From CAYPYI01 sp964415085 (GTDB lineage Bacteria; Bacillota; Clostridia; Tissierellales; Tissierellaceae), in contig CAYPYI010000013.1 of assembly GCA_964415085.1 (NCBI GenBank), forward strand, positions 1 to 28,553: a stretch of DNA of 28,553 nucleotides. Direction: 5' to 3'. Position 1 is the first letter of the stretch; every line of letters starts with the position of its first letter. The translations under genes were made by a program, and so were the position numbers. Under the pieces are notes generated by a model, which was not told where the DNA came from, searched no databases, and saw only the letters and a list, made by a program, of their open reading frames with translations. This document shows, piece after piece, positions 1-8,543 of the stretch.

Positions 1-1832
1 TATGCTGCAAATTGACTGTTATATAATTCATAGTAAAATCCTTTTTGCTCTAGTAACTCATCATGAGTTCCTTGTTCAATAATTTTACCTTCTTTCATTA
101 CTAATATCATATCCGCATTTCTTATTGTAGATAATCTATGAGCTATTACAAAGCTTGTTCTATCTTTCATAAGTTCATCCATAGCCTTTTGTATTAATAT
201 CTCTGTTCTTGTATCTACACTTGATGTAGCTTCATCTAATATTAATATGCTAGGATCTTTTAGAATAACCCTTGCTATTGTTAATAACTGCTTTTGACCT
301 TGTGATATATTTGATGCTTCTTCATTTATTAAAGTATCATATCCATCTGGTAATGTTCTTATATAGTAGTCTAATTGAGCTGATTTTGCTGCATTTACAA
401 CTTCTATATCTGTTGCACTATCTTTTGAATATGCTATATTTTCTTTGATTGTTCCATTAAATAACCAAGTATCTTGTAGAACCATTCCAAACATACTTCT
501 TAAGTCTTTTCTATTCATATTTTTAATATCAACATTATCAACTGTAATTTTACCGCTATCTATTTCATAAAATCTCATTAGTAAATTTACTAAAGTTGTC
601 TTACCTGCTCCAGTAGGTCCTACTATTGCTACTGTTTCTCCAGGTTTAACATGAATATTCATATTTTCAATAATTGTCTCATCCTTGTTATATCCAAAGT
701 TTACATTTTCAAATACAACATCTCCTTGAGGATTGTCTATTTCTACTTTAATTCCATCATATTCTACTTCTTCTTCTTCATCTAAAAGTTCAAATACTCT
801 CTCTGCTGAAGCAACTGTGGATTGAATTTCATTAATTATCTCTGCTGTTTGAATTATTGGTTGTGTAAATCTTTTAGCATAGTTTAAAAATGCCTGCATT
901 TCACCTATTCTAATTTTACCTTGTATTACATACACACCACCAACTACCGAAACAAAAATATATCCTAAATTATTTATTAAATGCATCATAGGCATAATTA
1001 TTCCGGATATAAACTGAGCTTTCCAACTTGATTCGTATAAATCTTCATTTATTTTTTCGAATTTTTCAATAGATCTATCTTCATATCCATAAGCTTTAAT
1101 AACAATGTGACCTGAATACATCTCTTCCACATGTCCATTTAAGTCTCCTAAAGACCTTGCTTGTTTCATGAAATGTCCTTGTGAAGTTTTGGCTATATTC
1201 TTAGTAAGAAGTACACTAAGAGGTATAGTTATAAGTGTAACTAATGTTATTACAGGACTTATTGCAAGCATCATAATAAAGATTCCTACTAAAGTTATTA
1301 TGGCTGTAATAAACTGAGTGATATTTTGTTCTAGGGTCCTACTTATTGTATCAACATCATTTATAACTCTACTTAAAATATCCCCTGTTGTATTACTATC
1401 AAAATATTTAAGAGGTAATCTCGATATTTTTTCATTAACTTCTCTTCTTAAGTCATAAACCATTTTTTGACTTATGCCTGCCATAATAAAATGTTGAATA
1501 TATTGGAATAAGGCACTTGATAAATAAATTGCTACCAATATTTTCAATATTTTTAATATATAATCAAAATTAACACCTTTTCCAGCTGTTAAGCTATCTA
1601 CCAAACTATCTGTTACAAGTCCTATTACTCTTGGGCTTATAACGCTAAATACTGTTGCAAGAACAGCCATAATTAATACTATAATAAGCATTAGACTATA
1701 TGGCTTTAAATATCTTGAAAGTCTTTTCAGCGTTCCTTTAAAATCCTTTGGCTTATCAGCAACTTGACCAAGTTTTCCATGTCTACCTGCACTTAGGCCT
1801 GTTTGTTTTTTCCCTTTATTGTTTTCTGTCAT
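1..1832 (-). CDS. ABC exporter half-transporter, canonical subunit of a heterodimer (3' end cut by window)
   Basis: Open from an ATG at 1832 to the window edge, about 610 codons, so only the extreme C-terminus is missing. The N-terminal half is a six-helix type IV exporter membrane domain and the C-terminal half an ATPase domain. Visible motifs are Walker A GPTGAGKTT, Walker B ILILDEATSSVD with the catalytic Glu, the H-switch AHRLST, and a signature that reads ISQGQ instead of LSGGQ. The start codon overlaps the stop of the upstream subunit by one base (TAATG), so the two are translationally coupled. Heterodimers of this kind (BmrCD, LmrCD, TM287/288) export drugs, lipids or peptides; the substrate here cannot be read from sequence. 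The odd signature belongs to the non-catalytic composite site formed with the partner. Confidence 0.93.
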   Translation of the reverse strand, partial: MTENNKGKKQTGLSAGRHGKLGQVADKPKDFKGTLKRLSRYLKPYSLMLIIVLIMAVLATVFSVISPRVIGLVTDSLVDSLTAGKGVNFDYILKILKILVAIYLSSALFQYIQHFIMAGISQKMVYDLRREVNEKISRLPLKYFDSNTTGDILSRVINDVDTISRTLEQNITQFITAIITLVGIFIMMLAISPVITLVTLITIPLSVLLTKNIAKTSQGHFMKQARSLGDLNGHVEEMYSGHIVIKAYGYEDRSIEKFEKINEDLYESSWKAQFISGIIMPMMHLINNLGYIFVSVVGGVYVIQGKIRIGEMQAFLNYAKRFTQPIIQTAEIINEIQSTVASAERVFELLDEEEEVEYDGIKVEIDNPQGDVVFENVNFGYNKDETIIENMNIHVKPGETVAIVGPTGAGKTTLVNLLMRFYEIDSGKITVDNVDIKNMNRKDLRSMFGMVLQDTWLFNGTIKENIAYSKDSATDIEVVNAAKSAQLDYYIRTLPDGYDTLINEEASNISQGQKQLLTIARVILKDPSILILDEATSSVDTRTEILIQKAMDELMKDRTSFVIAHRLSTIRNADMILVMKEGKIIEQGTHDELLEQKGFYYELYNSQFAA

Positions 1833-3556
1833 TATAATTCCTCCTCAGATAACTGAGAACGTACAATTTCTCTATATACTTTATTATTCTCTAATAGATC
1901 TTTATGGTTTCCTTGACCTACTATTTCACCATTATCTAAAACTATAATATTATCTGCATCTAGTATTGTACTTACTCTTTGTGCAACTAAGATCATTGTT
2001 TTATCTGTAATTTCTGATTTTAATGCTTGTCTTAATTTTTTATCTGTTTTAAAATCAAGAGCTGAAAAACTATCGTCAAAAATATATATTTCTGGTTGTC
2101 TAACAAGAGCTCTTGCTATTGATAGTCTTTGTTTTTGACCCCCTGAAAAGTTTGTTCCACCTTGAGATACTAAAGAATTATATCCATCTTCTAGTGATTC
2201 AACAAAATCTTTCCCTTGAGCTATTTCTATAGCTTTTTCTACTTCTTCTATAGTTGCATCTTCTTTTCCAAATCTTATATTATCAATAATAGTTCCAGAA
2301 AATAGATTCGCTGTTTGAGGAACAAGGGCAATTTTATTTCTTAAATCCTTTTGGCTTAGTTTTGATATATCTACACCATCAAGTAAAATTTTACCATCTG
2401 TTACATCATAAAATCTTGGTATAAGTTTTAAAAGTGTACTTTTACCACTTCCCGTACCACCAATTATTGCTGTAACCTCTCCTGGTTTTGCCTCAAAAGA
2501 TATATTACATAAAACTGGATTTTCCGCATGTTCATATTTAAATGAAACATTATCAAACACTATATGTCCATTTAAGTTTTCTGCATTTTCTAAATTATCA
2601 TTATCTACTACAGAGTTTTCTGTATCTAATACTTCATTAACTCTGTTTGCTGAAGCTGCAGCTCTTGGAATCATAATAAACATTACAGATACCATTACAA
2701 GTGAGAACATTATCTGCATAACATATTGTAAGAATGTTAATAATTCTCCTACTTCTAAATGGTTAATATCTATTAGTTTACTTCCATACCAAAGTACTGC
2801 TACTGAAGTAAAGTTTAATATTAAATTTAATAAAGGTCTCATTACTGCCATAAGTCTTGTAACTTGTAATAATGATCCTGTTAAATCTTTGTTAGCTTCG
2901 TTAAATCTTTCGTGTTCATAGTTTTGCTTATTAAAAGCTCTTATTACTCTTACACCTGTTAACTCTTCTCTTAATACTTGGTTTAAATTATCTACCTTTT
3001 TTTGTATTATCTTGAAAAAAGGAAATCCTATACTTCCCACTATACCAATTGATATTATTAAAACTGGTGCTGCTACTAAAAACACCTTTGATAGTTCAAC
3101 ATTTTTACTAACTGCCATGATTACTCCACCAATTAACATTATTGGCGCTCTTACCATCATTCTTAAAATCATAACTGTTACTTGTTGCAATTGATTAATA
3201 TCATTAGTAGTTCTTGTAATAAGTGATGATGTTCCTAACTGATTAATTTCAGCTAAAGAAAATCTCTCAACTTTTCCAAATACATCTGATCTTAAATCTT
3301 TACCAAAAGACATTGCAGTCTTTGATGATAAATAACTTGCTATTATCATACCTATAGACCCTACTAAGGCTACTAAAAGCATTTTAAGACCTGTTTGAAG
3401 TATATAAGGAATATCCCCCTTAAGAACTCCAATATCTACTATATCTCCCATTAAATTAGGGATATATAGTTGTGTGAATACATTTATTAGAGTAAATATT
3501 ATTACACCTAATACCATATGCCAATATGGTTTTAAGTATCTTGCTAGTTTAATCAT
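1832..3556 (-). CDS. ABC exporter half-transporter, degenerate subunit of the heterodimer
   Basis: 574 residues: membrane domain about 1-310 with six predicted helices, ATPase domain about 330-574. Walker A GGTGSGKST is at 366-374, Q-loop Gln at 414, and a canonical FSGGQ signature at 470-474. The Walker B end reads YIFDD, so Asp495 replaces the catalytic Glu, and the H-switch reads AQR, so Gln526 replaces His. These paired substitutions mark the degenerate half of heterodimeric exporters such as TM287 and BmrC. The start is ATG with a GGAGACGG ribosome site. It is the first gene of the two-gene operon; a TATAAT lies on the minus strand at 3598-3593 with no good -35. Export function is secure by family; substrate unknown. 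Confidence 0.95.
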   Translation of the reverse strand: MIKLARYLKPYWHMVLGVIIFTLINVFTQLYIPNLMGDIVDIGVLKGDIPYILQTGLKMLLVALVGSIGMIIASYLSSKTAMSFGKDLRSDVFGKVERFSLAEINQLGTSSLITRTTNDINQLQQVTVMILRMMVRAPIMLIGGVIMAVSKNVELSKVFLVAAPVLIISIGIVGSIGFPFFKIIQKKVDNLNQVLREELTGVRVIRAFNKQNYEHERFNEANKDLTGSLLQVTRLMAVMRPLLNLILNFTSVAVLWYGSKLIDINHLEVGELLTFLQYVMQIMFSLVMVSVMFIMIPRAAASANRVNEVLDTENSVVDNDNLENAENLNGHIVFDNVSFKYEHAENPVLCNISFEAKPGEVTAIIGGTGSGKSTLLKLIPRFYDVTDGKILLDGVDISKLSQKDLRNKIALVPQTANLFSGTIIDNIRFGKEDATIEEVEKAIEIAQGKDFVESLEDGYNSLVSQGGTNFSGGQKQRLSIARALVRQPEIYIFDDSFSALDFKTDKKLRQALKSEITDKTMILVAQRVSTILDADNIIVLDNGEIVGQGNHKDLLENNKVYREIVRSQLSEEEL

Positions 3557-3860
3557 ATATCCGTCTCCATTCTTTATTTGATCTACTTATATATTATACC
3601 CAATATTAATTAAAATTTACTTATTTTAAGCATAAATATCATTTTACTATTAAAGTTTCTCTTAATCAAGCCTTTGAACATAATTCATTAAATTTATTTT
3701 TTCAAAACAATAAAATTATTTGAGTAGGATAAGAACTATTGGATATACGTATAATGCAATTCTACTAATGTTATACTAACTTTGTCATTTAATTGTAAAC
3801 TCTTAATTTTTATATTATGTATAATTAAAGTAGAAAGATTTATTTAAGAGGGTGGTATAT
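3557..3860. other. Divergent intergenic region between ABC exporter and deacetylase
   Basis: About 300 bases without a credible ORF. It holds a minus-strand -10 candidate (TATAAT, 3598-3593) for the exporter operon and a plus-strand one (TATAAT at 3820-3825, preceded directly by TG) for the deacetylase. Neither has a convincing -35. No riboswitch-like or extended inverted repeat was recognised in the middle. Confidence 0.5.
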
Positions 3861-5336
3861 ATGAGAAAAAAAAGAAGCAAAAAAAAGAATCCTTATTTAC
3901 GAATACTTTTCTTACTAGTACTTATAGTAGGACTTGGTATCTTTGGGTTTAAAAAAGTAAGTCATTACAAGCAAATAGCACATATTGAAAAAGTATTTGC
4001 AGAAGAACTAGAACCTAATACAGAAAATAAAAACTACGGTGAAATTAAATCTATACTAGATTACAATACTAATTACGTAGTTGCAGTACATTATCCTAAA
4101 TTTAAAAAAGAAAAAATTGATAGGGAAGTTTTTGATTTCGTAGATGACCATATACTTTCATTTAAAGATAATTTAAAAACACTTCCAAAGTCAAAAAATA
4201 AAAAAGATAATGAAAATATATCTGATTTACACATAGACTATGAACTATTTAATATAAAAGATGAAATTGTAAGTATAAAGTTTAATGTCAAAGAAGAGAT
4301 TAAAGATTTATCTATTGATAATTATTCAACTAAGGTATTTAATTATTCTTTAAGTGATGAAGAAAGTATAAAATTAGATGAATTATTAATTGAAGATGGA
4401 TTAAAAGTTATATCAGACTCAGTTTACAAGGCAATTGGATTAAATTTTAACCTTGAAAACGAAAATAAAGATGAAATAAGAAATATAACTTCCGATTCTT
4501 TTGACAATTTCGATACATTTTTCTTAAGAAATAACTCATTTATATTTAAACTTAAAAGTAATGAAAATATAAGCAAAGAAATTACAAATGAAGAATATGC
4601 TGTTAGCTTTGAAGACTTAGAAGCTTATTTAAAATACGATTTAGTAACAGGAAAAAAATTATCTGAAGAAGAAATTAATGAGAAAATAGAATTAATTAAA
4701 AATTCTGGAAAAGTAAGACCTAATCTAGATCCTAATAAACCAATGATTGCTTTAACATTTGATGACGGACCATATAGAAATATTACCACACCTATATTAG
4801 ATGTTTTAGAAAAACACAATGCAGCTGCTACATTCTTTATATTAGGAAATAGAGTTAGTGGAAACGAAGATATAATACAAAGAGCTATAAATGGTGGAAG
4901 TGAAATAGCTAATCACAGCTTTTCACATAAACAATTAACAGCTATTAGTAATAATGAGCTTAAAAGTCAAGTTTATGATACACAAGCAGCTATTAAAAAT
5001 GCTGTTGGTAGGGAACCTACTTTATTAAGACCTACCTATGGGGCTGTTAATAATAATCTTAAACAAACTATTGATATGCCTTTGATACTTTGGAGTATAG
5101 ATACATTGGACTGGAAACATAGAAATTCACAAAGAATTATTAACCATGTTTTATCTAATGTAAGAGACGGAGATATTATTTTAATGCATGATATGTACCC
5201 AACAACTAATCAGGCAACACAAGTTTTAGTGCCAGAGCTTATAAATCGTGGTTTCCAATTAGTTACGGTAACTGAACTTTATGAACTTAAAGGACTTCCA
5301 CTTGAGGGTGGTAAGACTTATACTAATGTAAGATAA
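3861..5336 (+). CDS. Membrane-anchored polysaccharide deacetylase, PdaC-like (DUF4163/DUF3298 + NodB domain)
   Basis: 491 residues from ATG 3861, chosen because AGGGTGG at 3848-3854 gives normal spacing; an in-frame GTG at 3852 lies inside that site. A Lys/Arg-rich start and one helix (about 12-31) anchor the protein with the rest outside the cell. Residues about 60-265 resemble the DUF4163/DUF3298 region of B. subtilis PdaC. Residues about 293-475 form the NodB carbohydrate esterase 4 domain: TFDDGP (299-304; base Asp301, metal Asp302), NHSFSH (metal His352 and His356), RPTYG (390-394), DTLDW, and LMHD with His443. The full catalytic set predicts deacetylation of GlcNAc or MurNAc in peptidoglycan or another wall glycan, often linked to lysozyme resistance. 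The exact substrate is not decidable. It is transcribed alone. Confidence 0.92.
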   Translation: MRKKRSKKKNPYLRILFLLVLIVGLGIFGFKKVSHYKQIAHIEKVFAEELEPNTENKNYGEIKSILDYNTNYVVAVHYPKFKKEKIDREVFDFVDDHILSFKDNLKTLPKSKNKKDNENISDLHIDYELFNIKDEIVSIKFNVKEEIKDLSIDNYSTKVFNYSLSDEESIKLDELLIEDGLKVISDSVYKAIGLNFNLENENKDEIRNITSDSFDNFDTFFLRNNSFIFKLKSNENISKEITNEEYAVSFEDLEAYLKYDLVTGKKLSEEEINEKIELIKNSGKVRPNLDPNKPMIALTFDDGPYRNITTPILDVLEKHNAAATFFILGNRVSGNEDIIQRAINGGSEIANHSFSHKQLTAISNNELKSQVYDTQAAIKNAVGREPTLLRPTYGAVNNNLKQTIDMPLILWSIDTLDWKHRNSQRIINHVLSNVRDGDIILMHDMYPTTNQATQVLVPELINRGFQLVTVTELYELKGLPLEGGKTYTNVR

Positions 5337-5360
5337 GATTGCTTCCTTAGCATGATAGAT

Positions 5361-5414
5361 AAAAAAGGCTGTTTATAACTAATATTTTTTAGTTATTAGC
5401 AGCCTTTTCTTTTA
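5361..5414 (+). terminator. Intrinsic terminator of the deacetylase gene
   Basis: A stem pairs GGCTG...ATAACTAA with TTAGTTATTAG.CAGCC around a T-rich loop and is followed by TTTTCTTTT. Its sequence resembles the hairpin at 6953-7005 read on the opposite strand. Confidence 0.8.
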
Positions 5415-5442
5415 ACTATACTTTTAGATTTAAAATACTAAT

Positions 5443-5478
5443 AAAGACCGAAAATATATACTTTTCGGTCTTTTGTTT
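5443..5478. terminator. Second hairpin, probably bidirectional terminator
   Basis: AAGACCGAAAA pairs perfectly with TTTTCGGTCTT around TATATAC, with a T run on the plus side and an A run on the other side. It can stop read-through from the deacetylase and terminate the convergent gene ending at 5521. Confidence 0.75.
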
Positions 5479-5520
5479 TCTTTAATTTTTCTTAATTTAA
5501 TTATGAAACATCCCTCTTAC

Positions 5521-6699
5521 TTACCACTCTTCTTCCTCTTCTAAGAGCATCATGAAAATCAAATCATCTAAATCTTCTTGTCTCTGTCTTTCTTCTTCCT
5601 CTTCTTCTTCTTGCTTTTTCCTATATTCTTCTCGCTTTTCTTGACTATATCTATATCTTTGGGCATCTAAACTATAATCTTCATAATCATCATCATCGTC
5701 TTCTTCTTCATAGTAATCATCATCACCATCAGAATAACAGGCATAAGTTGGATCATTATCCTCATCAAACTTCATTGTGTTTATAATTAATTCAATGTAT
5801 GGCTCTTCTGTTCCGTTCATATTAAATATATTATTTAAATATAATTCTTGATCATCACCAAACCAAATTAAATATTCTATAATTTGCTTATCAATAGTAT
5901 ATAACTTATTACCTCCAAAGGCTCTTGTGAAAAAATTATTCTCTAGTAAAAATGGTATTTTATTGTTAGCAACAAAATTAGAATCGATATTTATAGTTAC
6001 AAAACCTTCTAATTCAGCTAGCTTAAAAAAGAAGCTACTAAATTCTCTAATAACCTCTTCTTTTGTAAGTTCATAATTAAATGCACTAATCAACTCATTT
6101 ACTATACTAGTATACTTATATTTAAATATATCTGGAAGTCCTTCCAATCCCTTATCTGGATCCATAGTCTCATAGCCCTTATTTTCTAAATAAGTATGCA
6201 TCAATATATTATTTATACTATCATCATCGTTATTATACTCAAAATTAATTACATAAGGTTCATATTCTTTATCACAAAATTGTATATTAATAACTGATTC
6301 ATTTACAAAGTTATTTAAAATAAAGGTTCTTTTATATTGTCCTTTAAAATCTACTTCTAATCCAAGTAATATAAAATATAGAAGCAGTTCTTTTCTCATG
6401 AAACCATCATATATATACTTTTCATAAATAAACTCTAGACTTGGAAGCTCCTTAATATCCTTCAAGCTATTTGAGGAAATCATAATGCTACCATGCTCGT
6501 TTTTGTATTTATATAAAACTTCTACTATTTTTCTTCCGATTTCTTGCCTATTGCTAGTACTTAAATTCAAATCACTTTGCAGCTTTTCAATCAGGCTCTC
6601 TTCCAATTTTTTATAGCTACCTAATATCTCACCTGTTTCGTATAAAGCCTGCCTCAACGGACTAAAAACTATTTGAAATCCAGTTACATTATCAATCAT
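5521..6699 (-). CDS. Hypothetical protein with strongly acidic low-complexity C-terminus
   Basis: 392 residues, ATG with a perfect GGAGG seven bases upstream (6708-6712), so it is very likely translated. I do not recognise the family. No signal peptide or clear membrane segment is visible, so it is probably cytoplasmic. Residues 1-320 look like a normal globular alpha/beta protein. From about 321 the composition changes sharply: an Asp/Glu/Tyr run, a charged Lys/Arg/Glu stretch that could be helical (about 350-375), a short hydrophobic IFMMLL patch, and a Glu5-Trp end. Such tails can bind cations or basic proteins or act as chaperone-like tails; that is speculation. It is flanked by two related hairpins of opposite orientation (5361-5414 and 6953-7005), which may mark it as an acquired unit. 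Confidence 0.8.
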   Translation of the reverse strand: MIDNVTGFQIVFSPLRQALYETGEILGSYKKLEESLIEKLQSDLNLSTSNRQEIGRKIVEVLYKYKNEHGSIMISSNSLKDIKELPSLEFIYEKYIYDGFMRKELLLYFILLGLEVDFKGQYKRTFILNNFVNESVINIQFCDKEYEPYVINFEYNNDDDSINNILMHTYLENKGYETMDPDKGLEGLPDIFKYKYTSIVNELISAFNYELTKEEVIREFSSFFFKLAELEGFVTINIDSNFVANNKIPFLLENNFFTRAFGGNKLYTIDKQIIEYLIWFGDDQELYLNNIFNMNGTEEPYIELIINTMKFDEDNDPTYACYSDGDDDYYEEEDDDDDYEDYSLDAQRYRYSQEKREEYRKKQEEEEEEERQRQEDLDDLIFMMLLEEEEEW

Positions 6700-7008
6700 T
6701 ATCTATACCTCCAATAATAATTTAAAATAAGTATATAATTTACCTTTTTAACTTATTTAGTCTGTCTTTCTAAATTATATCTATACTAACTAAGCTCAAA
6801 ACAAATAATAGCTTCTATATGTTATTTTATTATACTTGACTATCTTTAACAAGGCGTACTTCCATTGAATGATCTAATACCTAATTCTTATAGTATATAT
6901 TAAGATAGAAAAGCTAACAATATACATTAAATCCTAATAGTCATAAATCTAAAAAGAAAAGGCTATTCATAACTATAAGTATTAGTTATGAAACAGCCTC
7001 TTTTTATA
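6700..7008. other. AT-rich intergenic region upstream of the acidic protein and downstream of purC
   Basis: About 309 bases with no credible ORF. It contains the ribosome site of the acidic gene (6708-6712), a minus-strand TATAAT at 6779-6774 as a promoter candidate with only a weak -35, and the purC terminator at 6953-7005. Nothing else was recognised in 6800-6950. Confidence 0.5.
6953..7005 (-). terminator. Intrinsic terminator of purC
   Basis: On the minus strand AGGCTGTTTCATAACTA pairs with TAGTTATGAATAGCCT and is followed by TTTCTTTTT. It can be aligned over its whole length with the plus-strand hairpin at 5361-5414, including the sequence AACTAATA in the loop region. Confidence 0.8.
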
Positions 7009-7695
7009 TTAAATATCTAGTATTATCTTTTCTAATTCAAATGGTTCTAATTGTTTTCCATTTTTATAAGCTCTCATACTTCCACCTGATATTTCGTCTA
7101 TTAGGGCAATATGATTATCACTTGCAATTTTTCCGAACTCTAATTTAATATCATATAATTCAACATCTTTTTTACTTAATTCATCTTTAATAAAAGTACA
7201 GATTTTTTTAGTTAAATCTACTATAATGTCATGTTCTTTAGCAGTCATTATATTTAATGCTTCTAAACCATCTTTTGTAATTAATGGATCATTTCTTTCA
7301 TCGTCTTTTAGTGTAATTTCAATATATCCATCTAAATCATCACCATCATTTGCATAAAGACCATATCTTCTTATAAAGCTACCTACAGCCTTATATCTAC
7401 ATATTACTTCTACACCATGTCCAAACATAGTTGCATTATAAACTGTCATTGAATTTTCATCAATGTCTGATGAAATAAAATGAGTAGGAATATTCATTTC
7501 ATTTAATTTTTCATAAAAATAAGTTGTAAGTCTTAATCCTGATTTTCCCATCCCATCAATTGTAAGTCCTACTTGGTTTGCTCCTGGATCAAATACGCCA
7601 TCTACACCAGTTACATCATCTTTAAATTTAAGTAGAACTTTCTCATCATCAATCTTATAAACATCTTTTGTTTTTCCTTTGTACAGTAATTCCAT
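7009..7695 (-). CDS. purC: Phosphoribosylaminoimidazole-succinocarboxamide synthase (SAICAR synthetase)
   Basis: About 228 residues, slightly short of the usual 235-240. PurC condenses CAIR with aspartate using ATP to give SAICAR in purine biosynthesis, in the cytosol. Recognisable blocks are the N-terminal LLYKGKTKDVY glycine-loop strand, LLKFKDDVTG, the HGVEVICRYKAVGSF core, DPLITK, and the C-terminal LIDEISGGSMR. Two adjacent ATGs exist (7698 and 7695). I prefer 7695 because GGGGTG at 7707-7702 is then five bases away rather than two. A good sigma-A promoter lies upstream (7770-7742). No other pur gene is in the window, so this copy is outside a pur operon. Confidence 0.96.
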   Translation of the reverse strand: MELLYKGKTKDVYKIDDEKVLLKFKDDVTGVDGVFDPGANQVGLTIDGMGKSGLRLTTYFYEKLNEMNIPTHFISSDIDENSMTVYNATMFGHGVEVICRYKAVGSFIRRYGLYANDGDDLDGYIEITLKDDERNDPLITKDGLEALNIMTAKEHDIIVDLTKKICTFIKDELSKKDVELYDIKLEFGKIASDNHIALIDEISGGSMRAYKNGKQLEPFELEKIILDI

Positions 7696-7741
7696 CATAA
7701 CACCCCAATTTTATTTAAATTAAGTATCTATCCTTATAATA

Positions 7742-7770
7742 AATATATAATTTTTATCATGTTTTATCAA
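7742..7770 (-). promoter_or_regulatory. Sigma-A type promoter for purC
   Basis: On the minus strand TTGATA (7770-7765) and TATATT (7747-7742) are separated by exactly 17 bases, each one mismatch from consensus. No PurR box or purine riboswitch was recognised between it and the start codon. Confidence 0.6.
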
Positions 7771-7846
7771 GTTGTATTTAGTAAATATAAGTTTTACTAT
7801 ACTATATATGGGTATTATTTTAATAGTTAATATAAGGAGGTATTTT

Positions 7847-8440
7847 ATGAAAAAAATTAAAGTATTTTCAGATTATGTATGTCCTTTTTGTTATATAGGC
7901 TTTACTATTGCTGATAAGATTGTAAATGAAGATAAAGAAGATGTTGAATTTATATGGTATCCTAGAGTTCTAAATGAAGAACTTAAAGGAGATGTTAAAA
8001 ATTTAAGTGAACATATGCCAAAAGAACAAAGAGAAATGGCATATAATCGAATTTTATCTTTAGCAAAGGAATATGATTTATCATATGATAATAAGGACTT
8101 AACTTTTGACTCTACAAGAGCTCATAAAGCTTCACTATTTGCTAGAGACAATGACAAGTTCTATGAATTTTCAAGACTAGTATTTAGAGCTGTTTTTGAA
8201 GATGGAGAAAACATATATAAAAAAGAAGTTGTGGATAAACTAGCAAATCAAGCAGGATTAGATGTTGATAAGATGAATGATGCTGTTGATAGTGGGTATT
8301 ATGACAAAGAATTAGAAAATGCAAAACTTTTAAAAGAAGAGTTAAATGTTGAAAGTGTCCCTACTTTTATATTAGAAGATGGTACAAAAGTATATAATTT
8401 AAAAGAATATAAACTTTTTAAAGAAGATTTACTAAAATAG
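7847..8440 (+). CDS. DsbA-family thiol oxidoreductase (FrnE-like)
   Basis: 197 residues from ATG 7847, which has a perfect AAGGAGG at 7834-7840. The reading frame is open further upstream to a TTG at 7772, but that extension has no ribosome site and was rejected. The protein has the thioredoxin-like fold with a helical insertion (PF01323). It begins with KVFSDYVCPFCYIG, giving a CPFC redox motif at Cys12 and Cys15, and has a VPTF cis-proline segment near the C-terminus. There is no signal peptide, so it is cytoplasmic. Family members include FrnE-like disulfide oxidoreductases and 2-hydroxychromene-2-carboxylate isomerases; the CxxC favours a redox role. The substrate is unknown. It is divergent from purC and transcribed alone. 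Confidence 0.88.
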   Translation: MKKIKVFSDYVCPFCYIGFTIADKIVNEDKEDVEFIWYPRVLNEELKGDVKNLSEHMPKEQREMAYNRILSLAKEYDLSYDNKDLTFDSTRAHKASLFARDNDKFYEFSRLVFRAVFEDGENIYKKEVVDKLANQAGLDVDKMNDAVDSGYYDKELENAKLLKEELNVESVPTFILEDGTKVYNLKEYKLFKEDLLK

Positions 8441-8465
8441 GCATTTAAATGCCTATTTTTTTCAT
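8434..8465 (+). terminator. Intrinsic terminator overlapping the DsbA-family stop codon
   Basis: AAAATAGGCATTT pairs perfectly with AAATGCCTATTTT and is followed by more T. The TAG stop of the gene is part of the left arm. Confidence 0.85.
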
Positions 8466-8491
8466 TTTACTATACTTATTTGGCTTTATTA

Positions 8492-8500
8492 TGATATAAT
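8492..8500 (+). promoter_or_regulatory. Extended -10 promoter for the ABC-F gene
   Basis: TGATATAAT is a perfect extended -10 (TGnTATAAT), 43 bases before the start codon. No good -35 is present, as is usual for extended -10 promoters. Confidence 0.55.
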
Positions 8501-8543
8501 TATCTATCATTATAAGTCAATATAAATAGATAGGAATGATCAA

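Noticed and set aside
3661..3800. Possible riboswitch or small RNA in the divergent region
   Set aside because: No conserved aptamer motif and no stable stem followed by a T run was found.
7772..7846. N-terminal extension of the DsbA-family protein from TTG 7772
   Set aside because: Hydrophobic, without a ribosome site, covers the promoter region; the ATG at 7847 has a perfect AAGGAGG.
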